From contig JAFSSP010000011.1 of the NCBI GenBank assembly GCA_017450945.1, positions 1-32,810 of the forward strand: DNA of 32,810 nucleotides. The letters are read 5' to 3'. The notes beneath the pieces were generated by a model. The model was given only the letters and a program-made list of their open reading frames with translations, searched no databases and had not been told where the DNA came from. The translations under genes and the position numbers were made by a program. Positions 25,168 to 32,810 of this stretch are shown here, piece after piece (the stretch's first letter is position 1; each line of letters opens with the position of its first letter). This DNA is from Clostridia bacterium (lineage in GTDB: Bacteria > Bacillota > Clostridia > Oscillospirales > CAG-272).

Positions 25168-25173
25168 AAAAAA

Positions 25174-26139
25174 TCAGCGCGGGGCGTCAAAGGAGGTCTC
25201 CACAACCTTTCCGGATTCGAGCGGCGAATAGAGCCAATGCGAAAGATGCGTCGTGGCCTTTGTGTCAACAAAAAAGGTCAGATCCTTTGCAGGAAGAATT
25301 CCCCTGCAAAAATCGATGAGCACGAGCTTGACCTTCATACGCTCGGGGGAAATGCTTTTGATGTAGACCGAGACCGCTTCACCGATATGGTCGGCAAGCT
25401 CCTCTCTGGAGAACTCGCGCAATTCGGCAAGCCCGGCAAGATTGGGAGCCAGTTCGACAAAGGCGCCGTAGGATTCCACACTGCGCAAAATCCCGAACAC
25501 CGTCTGCCCCACTTCAAAGCCTGCGGCATTTTCCTCCCATGTGCCGAGCAGTTCTCTCAAAGAGAGCGTGATCCTTCCGCTGACAGCCTCCATGGAGCGG
25601 ATCACCACCGGCAGTTTTTGCCCCTGGAAAAGGCGCTCTTTCGGGTGCCGGATGCGCGAGACCGAGATCGCGTCTACCGGAAGCAGAGCCGAAAGGCCGC
25701 AACCGAGGTCCATGAAGGCGCCGAACGGCTCCATGTGCGTGACCCGGGCAAAAAGGATATCCCCCGGCCGCTTGTTTGCAAACAGATACTCCTGACAGTT
25801 CTCCTGCGCTTCCCGCCTCGAAAGATAAGCCACAATCCCGGCATCGGTCTTTTCGAGCCTTTTGACGAGCGCGGTCACAGGCTTCCCTACTCTTGTGATG
25901 AGCGCCACGTCCTTGCGGGTCTCGCCGGGGCGGCAGTAAAGCGCCTCGTCGGCGGGAAGGATCGCTTGCGCGATCCCCAAATCTACGTGCAGATTCCAGT
26001 CGCTGTCACAAAGCCGCACAAAGCCCTCCACAAGGAGTTCTTCCCGCATGGCGCGCTCGAGTCCCTCAAACGAGGAAAGCAGCGCACGGTTGCTCTCCAG
26101 TAAAAACAATTCCCCTTCCGGAACATAACATTCTTCCAT
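25174..26139 (-). CDS. S1 RNA-binding domain protein
   Basis: 321 residues with at least two S1 modules. The clearest (about 125-195) contains GDILFARVTHMEPFGAFMDLG and ends RITLSLRELLG. The next (about 205-275) contains VGQTVFGILRSVESYGAFVEL. An N-terminal part (about 55-115) may be a third, degenerate module. It resembles the short RpsA-like proteins of Clostridia, which lack the full set of ribosomal S1 domains. RNA binding, possibly in translation, is likely. AAAGGAGG precedes the ATG. It is divergent from the germination gene and has its own terminator before rpoB. Confidence 0.85.
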   Translation of the reverse strand: MEECYVPEGELFLLESNRALLSSFEGLERAMREELLVEGFVRLCDSDWNLHVDLGIAQAILPADEALYCRPGETRKDVALITRVGKPVTALVKRLEKTDAGIVAYLSRREAQENCQEYLFANKRPGDILFARVTHMEPFGAFMDLGCGLSALLPVDAISVSRIRHPKERLFQGQKLPVVIRSMEAVSGRITLSLRELLGTWEENAAGFEVGQTVFGILRSVESYGAFVELAPNLAGLAELREFSREELADHIGEAVSVYIKSISPERMKVKLVLIDFCRGILPAKDLTFFVDTKATTHLSHWLYSPLESGKVVETSFDAPR

Positions 26140-26154
26140 TTTTTGCCTCCTTTT

Positions 26155-26184
26155 GCAAAGAAACCTGCCGATCGCTTCATTCTA
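26155..26184 (+). promoter_or_regulatory. possible sigma-G (forespore) promoter
   Basis: CATTCTA (26178-26184) matches the sigma-G -10 consensus CATNHTA, and GCAAA (26155-26159) differs from the -35 GHATR at one base, with an 18-bp spacer. It lies 81 bp before the germination gene. The match is short and read by eye. Confidence 0.4.
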
Positions 26185-26265
26185 TGCGAAAGAAAAAAGA
26201 TTCATTCCCGCATGGATCTTTCCCGCGCGGCAAAGACTAACAAAAACTCAAAAAGAAGGAAAACG

Positions 26266-27687
26266 ATGGAACTTTGCGGAAATTACAAGGAAAATATCAA
26301 ACGAATGGACGCGTCGCTCGGCGTTGGCGAGAGCTTTGACCTCATCAAAAAGATCCTGTTTGTCGCAAATACCGAGCTGACCTTTTACTATCTGGACGGC
26401 TTTGTAGGCCCTTCGATGAACAAACTGCTCATGTTCCTTGCCGGACTGCAGAAGATCGAGATCCCAAGCGGGCTTTATCCCGAATCCGCGATCGCATATT
26501 TTGCCGCACACTACCTGCCGTTTGTCGAGACGGCCCCTTCGGGCGACCCCGCCTCCTTGACCCGAGCGGCGCTCTCCGGACAGGCGATCCTTTTTGGCGA
26601 ATGCTTCGGCCCTTATGGCATTGTGATCGACTGCCGCTCCTACCCCGCGCGCTCGGTGGGAGAACCCGAGAACGACCGCGTGATGATCGGATCACGCGAC
26701 GGATTTGTCGAGACGCTGGTCTTCAACACCGCGCTCATCCGCCGCAGGATCCGCGATCCCGCACTCCGTATGAAGCACCTCTATATCGGCTCCTCGGGAC
26801 AAACCGACGTTTCTCTCTGCTATCTCGAAGGAAAGGCCGACGACGCCTATGTGAAAAAACTGACCGAAAAGCTCTCCTCCATCAAGACCGGGGCGCTGAC
26901 GCTCGGGCATGAATCGCTTGCCGAACTGCTCATCAAAAAGCGATGGTACAACCCCTTTCCGAAGATCCGTTACACCGAGCGCCCCGACGTGGCGGCGTCG
27001 CAGATCCTGGAAGGAAGTGTGGTGGTGCTCTGCGACAACTCGCCCGAGGCGATGATCCTGCCAAGCTCGATTTTTGACTTTTTGCAGGAGACAAACGACT
27101 TTTATTTTCCACCGCCGACCGGCACCTATATCCGCGCGGTGCGCTATCTCGTTTTTCTCTCAACGCTCCTCCTGGTACCGCTCTGGTTTCTGCTTGTCAA
27201 AAACCCGGAGGCCGCCCCAACATTTTTGGAGTTTGCCCTTCCCCGCTCGACCGGCCGCATCCCGATCTTTTTACAGCTGCTCCTTGTGGAATTCATGATC
27301 GACGGACTGCGCATGGCCTGCATGAACACGCCGGACATGCTCTCCAACTCGCTCTCGGTGGTGGGGGGACTCATTCTCGGCGACTTTGCGGTGGACGTCG
27401 GCTGGCTCATCCCCGAGGTTATCCTTTATATGGCTTTCGTCTCGACGGCAAACTTCAGCCAAAGGAGCTACGAGCTGGGATACGCCTTCAAATTCATGCG
27501 CATCTCGCTGATCATTCTCATCGAACTTTTCAACTTTGTCGGCTTCTGGATCGGTGTGGCCGGGATCGCGGCGCTCCTCTTCTCCAACCGCTCGGTGGGC
27601 GGCGGAAGGTCTTATCTCTACCCGCTCATTCCCTATGACAAAAAGGCGCTCTCTTCCTTTTTTGTACGCCACCGAAAACGCGAATAA
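26266..27687 (+). CDS. GerA/SpoVAF-family spore germination protein
   Basis: 473 residues from the ATG with AAGGA 5 nt upstream; the frame is open 41 codons further up, without a good start. The soluble N-terminal half begins with LGVGESFDLIKK, matching the LGVG-SFD opening of SpoVAF. The C-terminal half has five or so membrane helices (from about residue 288), with the family stretches PIFLQLLLVEFMIDGLRMA, SVVGGLILGDFAVDVGW and FMRISLIILIELFNFVG. It ends in a basic tail. No GerB or GerC partner is adjacent, which favours a SpoVAF-like stand-alone subunit of the spore inner membrane over a complete GerABC receptor. It indicates an endospore-former. Confidence 0.85.
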   Translation: MELCGNYKENIKRMDASLGVGESFDLIKKILFVANTELTFYYLDGFVGPSMNKLLMFLAGLQKIEIPSGLYPESAIAYFAAHYLPFVETAPSGDPASLTRAALSGQAILFGECFGPYGIVIDCRSYPARSVGEPENDRVMIGSRDGFVETLVFNTALIRRRIRDPALRMKHLYIGSSGQTDVSLCYLEGKADDAYVKKLTEKLSSIKTGALTLGHESLAELLIKKRWYNPFPKIRYTERPDVAASQILEGSVVVLCDNSPEAMILPSSIFDFLQETNDFYFPPPTGTYIRAVRYLVFLSTLLLVPLWFLLVKNPEAAPTFLEFALPRSTGRIPIFLQLLLVEFMIDGLRMACMNTPDMLSNSLSVVGGLILGDFAVDVGWLIPEVILYMAFVSTANFSQRSYELGYAFKFMRISLIILIELFNFVGFWIGVAGIAALLFSNRSVGGGRSYLYPLIPYDKKALSSFFVRHRKRE

Positions 27688-27689
27688 AA

Positions 27690-27709
27690 AATGCCCTGTT
27701 TCGGGCATT
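27690..27709 (+). terminator. weak terminator after the germination gene
   Basis: A 7-bp stem AATGCCC/GGGCATT with loop TGTTTC, 3 bp after the stop, followed by CCCTCCTTTAC rather than a pure T run. Confidence 0.5.
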
Positions 27710-27715
27710 CCCTCC

Positions 27716-27744
27716 TTTACTTTTCTTTGAATTTATGTTATACT
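27716..27744 (+). promoter_or_regulatory. promoter of the YhaO-like gene
   Basis: TTTACT (27716-27721) and TATACT (27739-27744) with a 17-bp spacer, 32 bp before the start codon. Confidence 0.55.
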
Positions 27745-27776
27745 AAGAAAAACGAAACGGAAAGGGGGAGAATGCG

Positions 27777-28850
27777 TTGAAACTCATTCACACTGCCGAT
27801 CTGCATCTGGATTCGCCCATGACGGCGCATCTTTCGATCGAAAAGGCCAAACAGCGCCGGGAAGAGTTGCGCCGAAACTTTGGCCGTCTTGCCGAAGAGG
27901 GAGAACGCCTCGGCGTCGACTGCATCCTGATTTCGGGAGACCTGTTTGACGAAAAAGCGCCCTCCAAAAGAAGCCGCAAATATGTGCTTGACGTGATTGC
28001 GGAGCACCCTGCTCTTCGCTTCTTCTATCTTTCCGGCAATCACGACGGAAAAGAAGTCCTTTCCGAGGTGGGAAAACTCCCCGAAAACCTCTTTCTCTTT
28101 GATGAAAACTGGACGACCTATACCCCGTTTCCGGGGCTGACCATTACCGGAAGCACGCACCCAGACGCCTCGACGCTCAACGCGCTTCCGGAGAGTTCCT
28201 GCAACATTCTTTTGCTCCACGGGCAGGTGATGAGCGGGACCGGAAAGGAAGAGAGCGACCTCATTTATCCCGAGCGCTACAGGGGCAAAAACCTCGATTA
28301 TCTCGCGCTCGGACACATCCACAGCTATTCCTCACAAAAGCTCGACGCTCGCACCACCATCTGCTATCCCGGTTGTCTCGAGGGCCGCGGCTTTGACGAA
28401 TGCGGCGAACGGGGATACGTTCTTTTGGAACGGGACGAAAAAGAGCTGCGCCACAGCTTTGTTCCCTTTGCAAAGCGGCGGGTTCACCTGGTTGAATGCG
28501 ATATCACCGGCTGCGAGTCTCCGCTTGAACTGGACGCGCGGATCGAGAGCGTGCTTGCCGGGATCCCCGCCTCGGATCTTGTTCGCCTTGTCTTTTGCGG
28601 AACCTATCTGCCCGATTTCATGCCCGACCTGACCGCGACCGCGCAGTCGCTTTCGGATCGCTTCTTTTACGCCGAAGTCGAGCTTGCCGCGCGCCCGCTC
28701 ATCCGCAAAGAGGACTATGAAAACGATATCTCGCTCAAAGGGGAATTTGTGCGCACGGTGCTCGCGGACAAAATGCTGACCGAAGAGGAGGCCGACCGGA
28801 TCATCCTCTGCGGCCTGCGCGCGCTGATGGGAGAGGAGCCGATCCTATGA
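27777..28850 (+). CDS. metallophosphoesterase, YhaO/SbcD/Mre11-like nuclease
   Basis: 357 residues. Metal-binding motifs of the calcineurin-like fold appear in order: HTADLHLD (5-12), ISGDLFDE (about 53-60), SGNHD (about 84-88), LLHGQ and LGHIHSY. The C-terminal 100 residues form a cap domain. The start is TTG, set by GGGGGAG 6 nt upstream; no in-frame ATG is near. The next gene overlaps by 4 bp, giving the YhaO-YhaN type nuclease-ATPase pair, a relative of SbcCD that processes DNA ends. Confidence 0.85.
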   Translation: MKLIHTADLHLDSPMTAHLSIEKAKQRREELRRNFGRLAEEGERLGVDCILISGDLFDEKAPSKRSRKYVLDVIAEHPALRFFYLSGNHDGKEVLSEVGKLPENLFLFDENWTTYTPFPGLTITGSTHPDASTLNALPESSCNILLLHGQVMSGTGKEESDLIYPERYRGKNLDYLALGHIHSYSSQKLDARTTICYPGCLEGRGFDECGERGYVLLERDEKELRHSFVPFAKRRVHLVECDITGCESPLELDARIESVLAGIPASDLVRLVFCGTYLPDFMPDLTATAQSLSDRFFYAEVELAARPLIRKEDYENDISLKGEFVRTVLADKMLTEEEADRIILCGLRALMGEEPIL

Positions 28851-31057
28851 AACTGACAAAACTTCATGTGGAAAACTTCGGGGCTCTGCAAAACTTTGAC
28901 TTCATCCCCTCTGCCGGGCTCAACCGCCTGGAATACCCCAATGGCTGGGGAAAAAGCACGCTTGCGGCCTTTCTCAAAGCCATGCTGTTCGGGCTTCCGA
29001 GCGCCCGCGGGAGCGAGGAAAAGAACGAGCGCAAAAAATACGCCCCCTGGCAGGGCGGACTGTTCGGCGGCACGCTGGAGCTTTCCTGCTCTTTGGGAGA
29101 ATTCCGGATCGAGCGCTCGTTCGGTCTGCGCCCGATGCAGGACAGTCTTTCGGTGATCGACCTTGCTACCGGACGTCCCTCCGACCGTTTGGGTGAAACT
29201 CCCGGCGAAACCTTGCTCGGGATCAATGCCGACGGCTTTGACAAAAGCGTTTATTACACCCGAAGAGAGCTTTCCGACAGCGGCGACGGAAATGCGAGCA
29301 TCACGGCGCGGCTCAACAGTCTTCTCGACAATGTGGAGGACGCCGGGAGCTTTGAATGCGCAATCGATCAGATCAAAAGTGCAAAAAAAGATCTGGAAAA
29401 CCCGCGCGGGGGCGACAAGCTCGCCTCGTTGGGAGATCAACTGTTCGATACCCGCAGGGTCATTTCCCGCCTCGAAGAAAAGCGGGGCGACCTTGCCGCT
29501 CTGGAAGAACGGCTTGCCGCCTGCAATGATTCGCTTGCCGCACTTGAACAATCCGAAGAGGACTTCCGGCAAAGAAAGGAATCCTATCTCCTCCTGCAAG
29601 CCCGAAAAAAACTGCTTTTGGAAAAGAGTGCCGTCAAAGCAAAGCTGGATGCTCTTGAAGCGCTCTTTTGCGGGTACCCGCTTTCCAAAGAGGATCTGCA
29701 AGCCCTCTCGATCCACTGCCGGGATCTGCAAGCGGCAAACGCCCGCACCGAAGCCTTGAAGGAGGCCTTTCCAAAGGCCGAATACGAGCGCCTGACGCAG
29801 ACGCCCCTGCCCGACGAGACGACGCTAAAAAAAGCAGAAGCTCTTGCAAAGGAGCGCACAGAACTCTCCAAAACGCTCGCCGGACTGCAAAACGAACCCT
29901 CAGAGCCTGCAAAAAACGCAAAACCGCTCTTTGTTTTTGCCGCCTGTCTTGCCCTCTTTGGGATCGGAGCCGCGATCCTCGCCTTGCTTTTGAAAAAACC
30001 GCTTCTTTTGATCGGAACGCTCCTGTTTTTGGCCGGCTCCGGCGCGCTCTTTGCAATCGGATGTTCCAAGCGCAAAAAGGCCGGCAATAGCCAAAACGAA
30101 AAAGCGATCCTGTTGCAAAGGATCGCCGGGCTGGACAAAGCCTTCGGCCGCCTGTCCCCTGCCCTTTTTGGGGAAAAAGCCGAAGAAGAGCTTGTCCTGC
30201 GCCTGCGGCGCGACATCGAGCGCGTCGCCCGCCTGAAGCTCGAAAAAGAGCGTCTGGAAAGCGCAAAGGCCGATTCCGAAAAGCTCGCCGCGTCTCTGGA
30301 AGCATTCTCTTTGCGTTACGGAACGCCTGCAGAGAACGGCGATCCTGCCGCCACGCTCTTACGCCTGACCGGCGCACTGGCCGAGATTGAATGGAACCGC
30401 TCACTCCTCTCGGAAAAGGAAGCGCAAGAAGTTGATCTGAACCGGAAGATCGGCGATCTTCCCGAAGACCTGCAAAGCGCTTCTCCCTCGGAAGAACCCG
30501 ACTGGAGGGCAAAGCGCGCCGAGTACGAAACCGAGCGCAAAAAACTCGAGCGCGAGATCGACATTCTCTCGGCCGACATCGACCGCATTCCCGAGCTTTC
30601 GGACTGGGTCGCCGCAAAGGAGGCCGACCTTGCCCGCCGCAAAGAAAAACTCGCCATCCTTGAAAAGACCGACGCTTACTTAAAGACTGCCAAAGACTCG
30701 CTTTCGGCCCGCTATCGCACCGGGATCGAGCGTCTGCTTCCCTCCTACCTGGAGCGGGCCGCCTCCACCCTGCCCGAGAGCCGAGTGGATCCCGACCTGC
30801 AGGTCTATTACTACGCCGGCGGAAAATCGCGGCCGCTCTCGGCATTCAGCCAGGGAGAACGCGACCTGACCGATTTCTGCCTGCGCCTCTCGCTCACCGA
30901 ATCCCTGAGCGCAGGAGGAGAAACACCCTTTTTGCTCCTCGACGACCCCTTCGTCAACCTCGACGACGATCGCTACGCCGCCGCAAAAGCCCTCCTTACC
31001 GACCTCGCACACGACTATCAAATTTTCTACTTGGTGTGCAGGAAGGAAACGGAATAA
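28847..31057 (+). CDS. SMC/Rad50-like AAA ATPase, YhaN-type
   Basis: 736 residues. Walker A PNGWGKST (31-38) follows the typical ENFGAL start. The C-terminus has the ABC-type signature FSQGERDLTDF and Walker B FLLLDDPFVNLDD. Between lie coiled-coil stretches (about 190-250 and 440-640) and two hydrophobic helices (about 358-405), a feature of YhaN proteins not found in SbcC. It overlaps the phosphoesterase gene by 4 bp and should form a complex with it, perhaps at the membrane. Confidence 0.85.
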   Translation: MKLTKLHVENFGALQNFDFIPSAGLNRLEYPNGWGKSTLAAFLKAMLFGLPSARGSEEKNERKKYAPWQGGLFGGTLELSCSLGEFRIERSFGLRPMQDSLSVIDLATGRPSDRLGETPGETLLGINADGFDKSVYYTRRELSDSGDGNASITARLNSLLDNVEDAGSFECAIDQIKSAKKDLENPRGGDKLASLGDQLFDTRRVISRLEEKRGDLAALEERLAACNDSLAALEQSEEDFRQRKESYLLLQARKKLLLEKSAVKAKLDALEALFCGYPLSKEDLQALSIHCRDLQAANARTEALKEAFPKAEYERLTQTPLPDETTLKKAEALAKERTELSKTLAGLQNEPSEPAKNAKPLFVFAACLALFGIGAAILALLLKKPLLLIGTLLFLAGSGALFAIGCSKRKKAGNSQNEKAILLQRIAGLDKAFGRLSPALFGEKAEEELVLRLRRDIERVARLKLEKERLESAKADSEKLAASLEAFSLRYGTPAENGDPAATLLRLTGALAEIEWNRSLLSEKEAQEVDLNRKIGDLPEDLQSASPSEEPDWRAKRAEYETERKKLEREIDILSADIDRIPELSDWVAAKEADLARRKEKLAILEKTDAYLKTAKDSLSARYRTGIERLLPSYLERAASTLPESRVDPDLQVYYYAGGKSRPLSAFSQGERDLTDFCLRLSLTESLSAGGETPFLLLDDPFVNLDDDRYAAAKALLTDLAHDYQIFYLVCRKETE

Positions 31058-31064
31058 AAAAGAA

Positions 31065-31105
31065 TGCGGGAAAACCCTTTTTTGAAAAAAAGAGGTTTTC
31101 CCGCA
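31065..31105 (+). other. hairpin after the YhaN-like gene
   Basis: A 12-bp stem TGCGGGAAAACC/GGTTTTCCCGCA with an inner T6/A7 pairing begins 8 bp after the stop. No T run follows it. Between here and 31240 the 305-bp gap shows only short inverted repeats such as CGAAATTTT/AAAATTTCG and no gene. Confidence 0.55.
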
Positions 31106-31244
31106 CTCCTGTTGAGGTGCCCGAAATTTTTCGGTCGCGCTTTGCGCTCCCAAAATTTCGACCTCTGCCACTCCTCCCGCTCCCTGTTTCCCGCACAGCG
31201 GGCGGTCGCGCTCGTCCCCTTCCGAAAAAACGAACGATATAAGA

Positions 31245-31286
31245 AAAAGCGCTTACCGGGCATTCCGGCGAGCGTTTTATTTTTTG
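31245..31286 (+). terminator. rho-independent terminator, plus strand
   Basis: An imperfect stem from AAAAGCGCTTACCGG and CCGGCGAGCGTTTT is followed by TTTTATTTTTT. It probably ends the YhaO-YhaN transcript. Confidence 0.6.
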
Positions 31287-31307
31287 TTCAAAGTTTTTGA
31301 AAAGGGT

Positions 31308-31341
31308 GCGGGGAAAACTTTTTGCAAAAAGTTTTCCCCGC
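31308..31341. terminator. 34-bp palindrome, likely terminator of gap
   Basis: GCGGGGAAAACTTTTTG pairs fully with its complement CAAAAAGTTTTCCCCGC. It lies 21 bp after the gap stop codon on the minus strand. Its symmetry would let it act from both sides. Confidence 0.65.
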
Positions 31342-31362
31342 AATTCTTTTTATTCCAAACTC

Positions 31363-32490
<1,128 letters not shown>

Positions 32491-32581
32491 TTATCAATTT
32501 TTGCAAAAAAACTTTTCCTGCAAAGCCAAAAACCGCTCAAAAGAGCAAAAAAAGAAGGCTTTTTCCGATTGTGAAAAACCC

Positions 32582-32610
32582 TTGACAAGCGCGCAAAAGG
32601 GCGATATAAT
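32582..32610 (+). promoter_or_regulatory. proS promoter
   Basis: Perfect TTGACA (32582-32587) and TATAAT (32605-32610) with a 17-bp spacer. The short leader that follows has a hairpin CCTTCCC/GGGAAGG and is too short for a T-box. Confidence 0.9.
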
Positions 32611-32672
32611 AAAATCAATGTAAAAATGTGCCTTCCCCACCGGTTCGGGAAGGCAAAAAGGAAAGGTCGATT

Positions 32673-32810
32673 ATGGCAAAAAACAACGAAAAAATGGTAG
32701 AACAGATCACCTCAATGGAGGTGGATTTTGGTCAGTGGTACACCGACGTGGTAAAAAAGGCCGAGCTGGTCGATTATTCCGGCGTCAAGGGCTGTATGGT
32801 CATCCGCCCC
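32673..32810 (+). CDS. proS: prolyl-tRNA synthetase, archaeal/eukaryotic type (5' part only)
   Basis: The window ends after 46 codons. The start [15 protein letters not shown] followed by [15 protein letters not shown] and [13 protein letters not shown] is characteristic of the short, editing-domain-less ProRS found in archaea, eukaryotes and many Clostridia. GGAAAGG precedes the ATG. It attaches proline to tRNA-Pro. The catalytic motifs lie beyond the window. Confidence 0.9.
   Translation, partial: MAKNNEKMVEQITSMEVDFGQWYTDVVKKAELVDYSGVKGCMVIRP

Noticed and set aside
32611-32672. T-box leader before proS
   Set aside because: The leader is about 60 nt, with no specifier loop or T-box sequence.

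Overview
The window looks like the chromosome of an anaerobic, endospore-forming Bacillota (class Clostridia, probably a gut lineage). The signs are a GerA/SpoVAF germination protein, strong Shine-Dalgarno sites, consensus sigma-A promoters, an archaeal-type prolyl-tRNA synthetase, and intergenic palindromes of a kind common in gut Clostridia. Most of it is GC-rich. The stretch from about 430 to 7166 is much more AT-rich and looks acquired.

Left part (1-7436): an initiator tRNA gene is followed by an island of about 7 kb, bounded by a 112-bp near-perfect direct repeat that starts in the tRNA 3' end (138-249 and 7167-7278). The island holds a decayed serine recombinase fragment and a run of minus-strand genes with a defence or stress flavour: HipB-HipS-HipT (a split HipA toxin-antitoxin module with three operators), a PD-(D/E)XK nuclease fused to a DUF2075 helicase, and a DUF262 protein overlapping a HEPN RNase-like protein. 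Both edges carry structured repeat units whose stems differ completely in sequence while loops and pairing are kept.

Middle (7437-9260): a geranylgeranyl-reductase-like flavoprotein, then tRNA-Thr and tRNA-Tyr from one consensus promoter. Behind tRNA-Tyr lie inverted, modified copies of its own 3' end.

9277-17259: a minus-strand locus that reads like a ribosomally made, modified peptide (RiPP) system of unfamiliar type. It has an ABC exporter without a C39 protease domain, a membrane acyltransferase, a 108-residue Tyr-rich Cys-free candidate precursor with its own perfect promoter and terminator, a PqqD-type recognition protein, a soluble Ser-His S26-type peptidase, an HPr-kinase-like kinase and a nucleotidyltransferase. 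The precursor gene sits between two direct copies of a structured repeat of 235-275 bp. A glycine-rich membrane protein follows. This locus is the best candidate for an undescribed system.

17334-32810: housekeeping genes. rpoC and rpoB (minus), an S1-domain RNA-binding protein (minus), a GerA/SpoVAF germination protein (plus), a YhaO/YhaN-like nuclease-ATPase pair (plus), gap (minus) and the start of proS (plus), with clear promoters and hairpins between them. All functions are inferred from sequence motifs read by eye; no database search was run.
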